From: an uncultured Candidatus Melainabacteria bacterium
GTDB lineage: Bacteria > Cyanobacteriota > Vampirovibrionia > Gastranaerophilales > Gastranaerophilaceae
Direction of reading: 5' to 3'
Assembly: GCA_934692665.1 (NCBI GenBank)
Contig: CAKUUG010000006.1
Coordinates: 1 to 58,094 of the forward strand
Length of the DNA stretch: 58,094 bases
The position numbers and the translations under genes are program-made. Below the pieces are notes generated by a model. That model had not been told where the DNA came from. It searched no databases and saw nothing but the letters and a program-made list of their open reading frames with translations. Positions 26,773 through 33,952 of the stretch are shown here, piece by piece. Within the stretch, counting starts at the first letter, position 1. Each line of letters begins with the position of its first letter.

Positions 26773-27687
26773 ATGGAAAATGAATTTGCTATTACAAAAG
26801 AACAATTTGACGACTTGTTAAAATTGTCAGGAATTGAAGTTGCAGCCGATACGCAAGAAGACCCGAAAGATTTGGTTTCAAGGGCTTTGATTGCAATAGA
26901 AAGAAAATTGAACTACTTTAGCTTTCCGATGAGCTTTTTTACTGCGGAAGTAACCAGCGTACTAATCGTCGATGATACTGAATTGTCTATATTTCAACTA
27001 TCAACGATGCTTAAAAAAATCGGTATGAATGTTTATGTTGCAAGAAGCAAAGAAGAAGCTATTGCCGAATTTAAGAAAAAGAATTTTGATTTTCTGGTTT
27101 TGGATTTGTATTTGCCTGATTATCAAGACGGTTTTGATTTGATTAAAGAAGCAAACAGAATCAAAAATGCAGAAAACAGAGATTTCAAAATTATCGCAAT
27201 TTCAGGAACAGACAATCCGCAGATTGTTCAAGAAGCATTCAAATTAGAAATTGATGAATTTGTGCCAAAATCTCCTCAATGGCACGAAAATATCCTAAAA
27301 TTCATAACCAACGTTTCAAACAAAGTCACAAACGAAGAATACGTAAAATACTATGTCAACGAAGATATTTGCGTTATGACGATATACAAAGTAAACAATG
27401 AAAAATACGTTGACAAAATAATACAAGAAGTAAATGCCAATGTTCTCAGCGGAAAAAACAACATAATTTTCAATTTGGAACACATAAAAATATTTACAGA
27501 AAGCTACTCAAGGCTTTTTGCAGAAGTATACAAAGCAACGTCTGTTAAAGATGGCATTTTTGCAATAGTAAAACCTTGTGACGATATCAAAAATGCACTC
27601 GAAAACGTATTTTTGATTGATGCGATACAAACATTCGATACAATAGAAGACGCAATAGAATTCGTTGAGATGAATAATATTTGCTAG
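26773..27687 (+). CDS. Response regulator with C-terminal STAS-like domain
   Basis: A 304-residue protein. After a ~55-residue N-terminal segment, a complete receiver domain follows: VLIVDDTELS (acidic pair), FDFLVLDLYLPD (phosphoacceptor Asp) and a Lys in EFVPKSP. The last ~110 residues include IIFNLEHIKIFTESYSRLF, which resembles a STAS anti-sigma-antagonist core. The output may therefore be partner-switching and not DNA binding. The receiver is certain; the STAS call is an inference. Monocistronic, with a leaderless-type promoter. Confidence 0.8.
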   Translation: MENEFAITKEQFDDLLKLSGIEVAADTQEDPKDLVSRALIAIERKLNYFSFPMSFFTAEVTSVLIVDDTELSIFQLSTMLKKIGMNVYVARSKEEAIAEFKKKNFDFLVLDLYLPDYQDGFDLIKEANRIKNAENRDFKIIAISGTDNPQIVQEAFKLEIDEFVPKSPQWHENILKFITNVSNKVTNEEYVKYYVNEDICVMTIYKVNNEKYVDKIIQEVNANVLSGKNNIIFNLEHIKIFTESYSRLFAEVYKATSVKDGIFAIVKPCDDIKNALENVFLIDAIQTFDTIEDAIEFVEMNNIC

Positions 27688-27707
27688 TCTAAATAAATGA
27701 TATAAGA

Positions 27708-27735
27708 TTGTAAAACAACAAAACTCAAGTATAAT
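27708..27735 (+). promoter_or_regulatory. Promoter of the prepilin-like gene cluster
   Basis: TTGTAA (27708-27713), 16-bp spacer, TATAAT (27730-27735). The hexamer ends 9 nt before the ATG at 27745, giving at most a very short leader. Confidence 0.6.
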
Positions 27736-27744
27736 TGTGGTGTT

Positions 27745-28377
27745 ATGTTAAACGATAATAAAAAATTTGGATTTACTATGGCAGAAGTTCTTATAGTGCT
27801 TGTTATTCTAGGTGTTGTCGGTGCTATTTGTCTTCAATCTATGAAAACATACAATCCCCAACAAAAAGGTTTCGATACAAAAGCTGAAAAGGCTGTTTCT
27901 GTAATAGGACAAGCAATCATGATGATGCTTGCAGAAGATTCTTCTTCTGATGATTTGACGGGTTTGTTTGATGAAAGTGGAAAATTTTCGATTAGCGATT
28001 CAACAAATGCAACAAGAATAGTTAAAAAATTCAAAAAACACCTTGTCGTAAATGCACTTCCTGTTAATTTGAATGACGAATATTTCAAAGGCAATTTGCT
28101 CAATTACAAAAAAACATCTCTTGGAAAATTGACCGATTCTTATTCTAACTTCTTTTTCTTGCAAGATGGAGAATTGTTGGGATTCAAATTCTATGGCAAT
28201 TGCACTTCTTCTGAAACAAAAGCCATACCGCCAAACTACAGAGATACATCTACAATAACCAACATCTGTGCTTCGATTTTTGTTGATGTTAATGGTGAGA
28301 AAAAACCAAACAAATTAGGCTCTGACCAATTTGTTATTCCAATCGATGCTAGAGGAATTAAATACAATAATGATTAA
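27745..28377 (+). CDS. Prepilin-like protein 1
   Basis: A 210-residue protein with a type IV prepilin/pseudopilin N-terminus. A short leader ends in Gly-Phe, then TMAEVLIVLVILGVVGAI, with Glu at position 5 of the mature protein and a ~20-residue hydrophobic helix. The peptidase PilD should cut before Phe. The C-terminal body ends with a DVNGEKKPNKLGSDQ segment shared by all four prepilins here. No assembly ATPase or platform gene is in the window. Confidence 0.85.
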   Translation: MLNDNKKFGFTMAEVLIVLVILGVVGAICLQSMKTYNPQQKGFDTKAEKAVSVIGQAIMMMLAEDSSSDDLTGLFDESGKFSISDSTNATRIVKKFKKHLVVNALPVNLNDEYFKGNLLNYKKTSLGKLTDSYSNFFFLQDGELLGFKFYGNCTSSETKAIPPNYRDTSTITNICASIFVDVNGEKKPNKLGSDQFVIPIDARGIKYNND

Positions 28378-28396
28378 AAAAGGAAATAGAAACAAA

Positions 28397-28957
28397 ATGA
28401 AAAAATTAAGAGCATTCACTATGGCAGAAGCAGTGCTTGTTATGACGATACTAGGAATTATTGCAGCTGTTCAAATCACTGTTATTAAACCTGCTCAATT
28501 TAAAGATAAAGGTTATCAAGTTTTGGCAAAAACAATTTATGGTGAGATTGATACAGCAATAATGCAAGTTTTGACTGATAAAGCTCCGTATAATAAAATG
28601 GACAATATCTACAATACAAGCAATACTTTGTTTAGTACTGGTACTACTGGTACTGAAGGAAGTTTTGTTGGGGTGTTGAAATTGTACTTGGCAACATCTA
28701 GAGCTGGTTCAAATAGTACACATTGCACTACAGGTAGTGCAACAGTAATGCACTTAAAAAACGGTGCTTGTTTGGGGGTAAAATCAGCAGTTACTACAGA
28801 TACCGTGACAAGAATTCCCGGAGAAACAGGAAACACTACTGCAAAGGGTGAATATGGAATGTTGTATTTGGATGTAAACGGTGCCGATGAGCCGAATGTA
28901 ATTGGAAAAGACCAATATACAATACCACTTGATATCAATGGTATCAAGGGGGGCTAA
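28397..28957 (+). CDS. Prepilin-like protein 2
   Basis: A 186-residue protein. The ATG at 28397 is preferred by homology with the next gene and by AAAAGGA upstream; the frame extends further 5'. Prepilin N-terminus: RAFTMAEAVLVMTILGII. The first 69 codons are almost identical to the next gene at both DNA and protein level, while the distal part differs, with low-complexity Thr/Gly/Ser stretches. The tail has DVNGADEPNVIGKDQ. It is likely a minor pilin or pseudopilin. Confidence 0.85.
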   Translation: MKKLRAFTMAEAVLVMTILGIIAAVQITVIKPAQFKDKGYQVLAKTIYGEIDTAIMQVLTDKAPYNKMDNIYNTSNTLFSTGTTGTEGSFVGVLKLYLATSRAGSNSTHCTTGSATVMHLKNGACLGVKSAVTTDTVTRIPGETGNTTAKGEYGMLYLDVNGADEPNVIGKDQYTIPLDINGIKGG

Positions 28958-29231
28958 TAAGATATTTAATTTTAGAAAAAAAGTTTAATATTAAAAAAAT
29001 AACCAAAAAGGAAACATAGACAAAATGAAAAAATTCAGAGCATTCACTATGGCGGAAGCAGTGCTTGTTATGACGATACTAGGAATTATTGCAGCTGTTC
29101 AAATCACTGTTATTAAACCTGCTCAATTTAAAGATAAAGGTTATCAAGTTTTGGCAAAAACAATTTATGGTGAGATTGATACAGCAATAATGCAAGTTTT
29201 GACTGATAAAGCTCCGTATAACAAAATGGAT
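28397..29231 (+). repeat. Duplicated 207-bp 5' segment of two prepilin genes
   Basis: Copies at 28397-28603 and 29025-29231 differ at only four bases over 207 and at one residue (Leu4/Phe4). Similarity drops sharply afterwards. Confidence 0.9.
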
Positions 29232-29585
29232 ATTATATATACATATAATACTTCATCGACTAATTTTTCAATGGCAACTGCAAACCAAGGTGGAAATTTC
29301 GTTAATGATTTAAAATTATATATGTCAACGGCAAGAACCGGAAGTGCGAGCTCTCACTGTAATAATGGTACTGTAATGTATCTAAAAAATGGTGCTTGCT
29401 TGGGTGTTTTATCTGGTAGCGTTGCTTCTACAACAACTTGGATTCCGGGGGAAACCGGTTCTACAAATGCTGCTGGTCCTTATGGAATGCTATATCTGGA
29501 TGTAAATGGCGGCGACGAACCGAATACTTTAGGCAAAGACAGATATACGATTCCGCTTGATATCAATGGTATCGTTGGGGGTTAG
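29025..29585 (+). CDS. Prepilin-like protein 3
   Basis: A 186-residue paralogue of the preceding gene, with an AAAAGGA ribosome binding site. It has the same N-terminal 69 residues apart from residue 4. The variable middle is rich in Ser/Thr/Asn, with a Cys near CNNGTVMYLKNGACLG; the preceding paralogue has the same Cys pair. The tail is DVNGGDEPNTLGKDR. The conserved assembly helix plus a divergent body suggests subunits that share one machine but expose different surfaces. Confidence 0.85.
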   Translation: MKKFRAFTMAEAVLVMTILGIIAAVQITVIKPAQFKDKGYQVLAKTIYGEIDTAIMQVLTDKAPYNKMDIIYTYNTSSTNFSMATANQGGNFVNDLKLYMSTARTGSASSHCNNGTVMYLKNGACLGVLSGSVASTTTWIPGETGSTNAAGPYGMLYLDVNGGDEPNTLGKDRYTIPLDINGIVGG

Positions 29586-29588
29586 TAT

Positions 29589-30146
29589 ATGAAACAAAAA
29601 GCCTTTACATTAGCAGAAGCAAGCGTTGTTTTGATAGTTGGTGGTGTATTGGCTTCTTTTATATTGAAGACTTTAAATACGGGAAAAATCAAAGAAGATG
29701 CGTATCTAAAAGCAGGAAAATTGGTTTATAGTCAGTTGTCTGTTGCAACATTAGATTTGTCTAGAAAATATTCAAAACAATCTGATATGTCAAAATTGTA
29801 CACAGTAGATAAAAGCAGCGTTTTTGAACTCACCGACGATGGTGCGGCAGACAAGCTCGTCAATCTGTACAAAAAGACTCTAAGACTATCAAGAAGCAGT
29901 GCCAAATCCACTTATAGCGGATATAGCGGCAATTTGAAACTGAAAAACGGGGCGTTTTTTGCGCTGAAATTGTACGGAAATTGTACAACCACTACTACCA
30001 CCTACAACCCATCTTACGGATCTAGTGCTATGTATGAATATAAAACTTGTGGTGCTATATTTTATGATGTAAACGACAATGACCCGCCGAATATTCTCGG
30101 GATAGACAGGTATATTGTTGCAATCGACAATGATGGTTTGAGATAA
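29589..30146 (+). CDS. Prepilin-like protein 4
   Basis: A 185-residue protein starting 3 nt after the previous stop, with GGGGG just upstream. The N-terminus is KAFTLAEASVVLIVGGVLASF, a type IV prepilin-type leader and helix with Glu5. The body carries a Cys pair, and the tail has DVNDNDPPNILGIDR. It is more divergent than the two preceding genes. It is last in a four-gene cluster, probably co-transcribed from 27745. Confidence 0.82.
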   Translation: MKQKAFTLAEASVVLIVGGVLASFILKTLNTGKIKEDAYLKAGKLVYSQLSVATLDLSRKYSKQSDMSKLYTVDKSSVFELTDDGAADKLVNLYKKTLRLSRSSAKSTYSGYSGNLKLKNGAFFALKLYGNCTTTTTTYNPSYGSSAMYEYKTCGAIFYDVNDNDPPNILGIDRYIVAIDNDGLR

Positions 30147-30157
30147 TTCTAAATATT

Positions 30158-30186
30158 TTGCTAATTTTTATATAAAATAGTATAAT
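30158..30186 (+). promoter_or_regulatory. Promoter of a predicted leaderless mRNA
   Basis: TTGCTA (30158-30163), 17-bp spacer, TATAAT (30181-30186). The hexamer ends 6 nt before the ATG at 30193. No Shine-Dalgarno sequence is present. Confidence 0.7.
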
Positions 30187-30192
30187 TTTACC

Positions 30193-31956
30193 ATGAATAT
30201 TCTTTTGATAATAGGATTAGTGTTATTTATTTGTTGCATAATTTGGGTTTATGCATTATTTGTAACAAATGTTGTTAATACAACAGAATCCAAAGAAAAT
30301 CCAACAGATACAACAAACTATGAAGATGCTCTGGAGCAATGCAGGGAGTTGTTTGCTGAAGGCAAATATCAAGAAGTGCAGAAGTTGGCACAAAAGGCTC
30401 TTACGAAAAATTATGGCGATATAGAAATCAGAAGAATACTGGCACAAGCATTGATGGAACTTCATGATGAACAAATGGCAATTATGCATTATGAAGCGAT
30501 TCTTTCTGTTGCACCTTTTGATGTAGAAACTCAAGAACTTCTTGCAAAATACTATGTCGAAAATGGGCCAAAATCCAGAGCGATTGAACTGAATGAACAA
30601 ATTTTGATGTATGATAGCGGAAACGTGCATGCTGTCGAAACTTTGGCTACTTTGTACAATAGTGTACAAGAATACGAAAAAGCAGCAAAAATGTATGAAA
30701 TGCTCGTTGATGCTGAACTTGACGAAGAGAAGGCAAAAGAGCTCGAATATACGCTTGCTGATTTGTATGTAAAAACCAATGATAGCGAAAAAGCCTATGA
30801 TATTTATAGAAAAATTCAACAAACTGATTCTGAAAATATTGAGTTGTTGTTGATTTTGGCTGATTTGGCTTCTAAAATGCAATATTGGAAAGATTGTTTG
30901 TTTTATTACAACAAAGTAATTTCAATTGTTGGAGAAGATTTTGAAATTTTAGAAAAAATTGCACAAGTTTATGTGACATTGGAACAGTGGGACAATGCAA
31001 TAAAGACTTATGAAAAAATAATTTCTCTAGAAGACAAAGAATCTTCGAATTATTTTTATCATCAAAATGAACTCTGCAATGCAATGCTAAGAAATGGACA
31101 ATTCAAAGATGCCATTGAAAGATTGAAAAAATTGATACTTGAAAATCCTCATGAAACCGAGTTTGTACTTACTTTGGCAAATGCTTATGCAATGACAGGA
31201 AACTACAAAGTCGGAGTTGAATTGTACAAGAAATTAATGGAAGAATTGGCTCCGGAACAAGGTGAAATGATAATAAACTTCATTTCTGATTTGATTTCTT
31301 CTTGGGCACAAGATTTGTTTAATAAAGGTGATTATACACAAGCATTCGACAAGTTTTTTGAAGCATTAAAATACAATGAAGAAAATGATGATGTCTATTA
31401 TAGGCTTGGCGTGTGCAATTATTATATAAAAAGTTTTCAAGACGCAATTGCTCACTTCAAAAGAGCAATCTCAATCAAACCCAACAATCCGCAATACTAT
31501 TTTGCTTTGGGGTGTGTGTATGATGAGATGGGTGCTATCAAAAATTCAAAAGAAAATTTTTATCAAGCATTGAATATTGATAGAGATTTTGTAAAAGCAA
31601 GAATTGCTTATGCAATTGCACTGACAAAAGAAATGGACTATGGACAAAGTATTCAACAGTTTATTGAAATATTAAAATATACGCCTGATGACGCTGATAC
31701 GTTGTACAACTTGGCTCTTGCGTACGAATTAACCGGAGATGTTGACGATGCAATAGAAAACTACAAAGCTGCTTTGAGTATTAATCCTGAACATGACAAG
31801 GCTTTGAACAATATAAGATTGTTGGTTGGAGATGATTTTGAGCCGCCTATGAAGGCAGAATTGCCGATTGATAATGCAAAAATAGAGTCAAATTCTTCTG
31901 AAATGGATTTTGATGTGAATGTAAACGCAAATCCTGAAGAAAGTATGTTTGGTTAG
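30193..31956 (+). CDS. Membrane-anchored TPR protein
   Basis: A 587-residue protein. One N-terminal membrane helix (~residues 2-27) is followed by about a dozen tetratricopeptide repeats, for example SIKPNNPQYYFALGCVYDE and DADTLYNLALAYELTGD, and an acidic C-terminal tail. The layout resembles LapB-like scaffolds, but the rubredoxin-type C-terminal Cys motif is absent. It probably assembles protein complexes at the inner face of the membrane. Its stop overlaps the convergent prmC stop by 4 nt. Confidence 0.82.
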   Translation: MNILLIIGLVLFICCIIWVYALFVTNVVNTTESKENPTDTTNYEDALEQCRELFAEGKYQEVQKLAQKALTKNYGDIEIRRILAQALMELHDEQMAIMHYEAILSVAPFDVETQELLAKYYVENGPKSRAIELNEQILMYDSGNVHAVETLATLYNSVQEYEKAAKMYEMLVDAELDEEKAKELEYTLADLYVKTNDSEKAYDIYRKIQQTDSENIELLLILADLASKMQYWKDCLFYYNKVISIVGEDFEILEKIAQVYVTLEQWDNAIKTYEKIISLEDKESSNYFYHQNELCNAMLRNGQFKDAIERLKKLILENPHETEFVLTLANAYAMTGNYKVGVELYKKLMEELAPEQGEMIINFISDLISSWAQDLFNKGDYTQAFDKFFEALKYNEENDDVYYRLGVCNYYIKSFQDAIAHFKRAISIKPNNPQYYFALGCVYDEMGAIKNSKENFYQALNIDRDFVKARIAYAIALTKEMDYGQSIQQFIEILKYTPDDADTLYNLALAYELTGDVDDAIENYKAALSINPEHDKALNNIRLLVGDDFEPPMKAELPIDNAKIESNSSEMDFDVNVNANPEESMFG

Positions 31957-32795
31957 TTTTTTGCAAGTATTACTCTTTCGATGCCTGCTAAATCTTTTTC
32001 TATTTCTATGTTTTTAAAACCTTGGTTTAAAAGAAGCTCTTTTACTTCTGTACTTTGATTTATGCCCAATTCAAATGCTAAAAAACCGTCTTTTTTTAGG
32101 TAGTTTTTTGCATTTTGGATGATTTTTTTGTAGAAATTTATTCCTTTTTCGTCATCACTAAACAATGCTAAATGAGGCTCAAAGTCTTTTACTGTGCTTT
32201 CTAGCGAATCTTTTTGAGAAAGCGGAATATAGGGAGGGTTCGATACAATCAAATCGAATTTTTCAAAATCTCGAATTTTTGAAAAAATGTCAGATTTTCT
32301 GATTATAACTTTTCTAACCAAATTTAGATTGTTTATGTTCTCTAATGCAATTTCCAATGCTTCTAGGCTTATATCAACGCCCAGTATTTCGATATCGTGG
32401 TTTTGGAGCTTTTTTGCTAATGCACAACTAATACAACCCGAGCCTATTCCTATATCTAAAATGTTTATTTTTTCGTTTTTGTTTTTTATCAGATTATAGG
32501 CTTTTTCGACTAAAATTTCTGTTTCGTCACGGGGAATCAAGACGTTTTTGTTTACTTTGTACTTTTCGCCCATAAAATAACAATACCCCAAAATATGCTG
32601 TAGCGGAGCTTTTGTTGTTGCTCTTTTTCTTGCGATTTCGAGAATTTTTTCTTTGTTTGGTATTTCATCTAAAAGCAAAATTTCTTCCATGGTTAAATTG
32701 CTAACACCTAGCACAATCATTTTGCCCTCGGCTTTGTATTCTTCTATATTTGCGTCTTTTAGGATTTTTTCTGTTTCTTTAAATATCGTATTCAT
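31953..32795 (-). CDS. prmC: Peptide chain release factor N5-glutamine methyltransferase
   Basis: A 280-residue enzyme methylating the GGQ glutamine of release factors. The N-terminal helical domain is followed by a SAM-binding fold with ILDIGIGSGCISCALAK and the catalytic NPPYIP motif. LIPRDETEILVE is typical of the family. Its start lies 17 nt inside the end of the upstream gene (33267-32779), so translation is coupled. Confidence 0.95.
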   Translation of the reverse strand: MNTIFKETEKILKDANIEEYKAEGKMIVLGVSNLTMEEILLLDEIPNKEKILEIARKRATTKAPLQHILGYCYFMGEKYKVNKNVLIPRDETEILVEKAYNLIKNKNEKINILDIGIGSGCISCALAKKLQNHDIEILGVDISLEALEIALENINNLNLVRKVIIRKSDIFSKIRDFEKFDLIVSNPPYIPLSQKDSLESTVKDFEPHLALFSDDEKGINFYKKIIQNAKNYLKKDGFLAFELGINQSTEVKELLLNQGFKNIEIEKDLAGIERVILAKN

Positions 32796-33267
32796 TTATT
32801 ATTTCCATTATCCAATTGCGAACGTCGAGCCTTGAGGCTTCTGTTGTGTCTTTTTTTTCTATATTGTGAGCTTTTGTTATCTTTTCATAATAATATAGCT
32901 GTTTTTTTGTCGGTTTTAGTTTTGACATTTTGTATTCTTGAGCTTTTTTTCTTTGGATTTTCATCAGTTCTTTTTGCTTGTCCAGATATGGCTGCATAAG
33001 TTTTTTTTGTTCGTTTTCGTAATCCAAAAAATCAAAATATTTTTTTATGTCTTTTAAAAAAGATTCATCTTCAAAAAAATCTTTCATAAATTCAAAATGA
33101 GGATTGTTGATTTCTATGTAATATTTTTCATCTTCAAAGAATTTGTCTATAATGTCTGATTTGTTAAAATCGGGAAATTTTTTGTAGTAGCTTTTTAGAG
33201 TTCCCAACAGCTGGGACTTTTGTCTCGGTGTTAAATTTGAAAAAAGAAGATTTTTGATATTTTGCAT
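32779..33267 (-). CDS. Hypothetical Lys/Glu-rich protein upstream of prmC
   Basis: A 162-residue protein, not recognised. It is highly charged and helical, with many aromatic residues (YYKKFPDF, KYYIEINNPHFEF). There is no signal peptide or membrane helix. It sits 4 nt after a 55-residue gene and overlaps prmC by 17 nt, forming a three-gene operon. Confidence 0.65.
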   Translation of the reverse strand: MQNIKNLLFSNLTPRQKSQLLGTLKSYYKKFPDFNKSDIIDKFFEDEKYYIEINNPHFEFMKDFFEDESFLKDIKKYFDFLDYENEQKKLMQPYLDKQKELMKIQRKKAQEYKMSKLKPTKKQLYYYEKITKAHNIEKKDTTEASRLDVRNWIMEIINEYDI

Positions 33268-33271
33268 ATTT

Positions 33272-33439
33272 TTAAAAAAGGTCTTTAGTATCTATTTGTT
33301 CTTTTACTTTTTTAAAAGCTAAAAATTTTGCTTTGATTGGATTTTCGGCATAACCATCAGCGATAAAATTGTCTAGAATTTTATCTGCTTGTGTATTTAA
33401 TTTTTTTTCTTTTAAAAATGTAATTTTGTCTTTTTCCAT
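33272..33439 (-). CDS. Small 55-residue hypothetical protein
   Basis: A minus-strand frame starting MEKDKITFLKEKKLN and ending IDTKDLF, with a RecX-like stretch (ADGYAENPIKAKFLAF). It lies 4 nt upstream of the 162-residue gene and has an extended -10 element positioned for a leaderless message. Position and promoter support a real gene; the function is unknown. The resemblance to a fragment of a three-helix regulatory repeat is weak. Confidence 0.6.
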   Translation of the reverse strand: MEKDKITFLKEKKLNTQADKILDNFIADGYAENPIKAKFLAFKKVKEQIDTKDLF

Positions 33440-33445
33440 AGCAAA

Positions 33446-33454
33446 ATTATACCA
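33446..33454 (-). promoter_or_regulatory. Extended -10 element of a predicted leaderless mRNA
   Basis: On the minus strand TGG-TATAAT (hexamer 33446-33451) ends 6 nt before the ATG at 33439. It would drive the 55-residue gene, the 162-residue gene and prmC. Confidence 0.7.
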
Positions 33455-33526
33455 TTAACTCCTCTTATTTATATAAAGTAAAAATAGTAAATAAAAATGT
33501 TTGTTTTTAACAAAATTTAATATATT

Positions 33527-33952
33527 TTAAAAACTGGTTCTACTCAAAAAAGACATAAAAGCATCTTGTTTGCTAGAAGGTGTTGCAAGGTTCAACATGG
33601 CATATTCGTCGTATTCAATTTCGACAAATGCACTAGAGCGATATTTTCGAACAAACAACAATGCAACGTAGATTATACCGCCAGATAGAGCCACTGCAAA
33701 CATGGTTTTGAAGAACAAAAACAGAACCTTTTGCCCTTCTTCTTTGGAGTTTGGAACGACATTGTTTTTTAAATCTTGCGTATTTATGGGTTCGATATCC
33801 AAATCATCGACTTTTATGTCGTTTTGAATCAATTCCATTTGTTCTTGCAAAGATGGAATGTCAGATTGTGCAAAAACTAATGGCTGGCTAACAAAAGCCA
33901 TGTTTAAGCACAACAGCGAACATAGAAAAAACTTACGAATTTTCTTTGACAC
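33527..33952 (-). CDS. Exported single-pass membrane protein following RNase E/G
   Basis: A 141-residue protein. A GTG start at 33952 is chosen because AGGAG lies 8 nt upstream (33961-33965) and the product then opens with a signal peptide (SKKIRKFF, then hydrophobic, ending VFAQS). A membrane helix follows at about residues 76-98, with a short cytoplasmic tail. It overlaps the end of the RNase E/G gene by 20 nt. The topology resembles FliO-type small membrane proteins, but no family motif supports that. Confidence 0.65.
   Translation of the reverse strand: MSKKIRKFFLCSLLCLNMAFVSQPLVFAQSDIPSLQEQMELIQNDIKVDDLDIEPINTQDLKNNVVPNSKEEGQKVLFLFFKTMFAVALSGGIIYVALLFVRKYRSSAFVEIEYDEYAMLNLATPSSKQDAFMSFLSRTSF

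Noticed and set aside
33527..33952. FliO identity for the small membrane protein after RNase E/G
   Set aside because: Only signal peptide and single-helix topology fit; no sequence motif and no flagellar neighbours.
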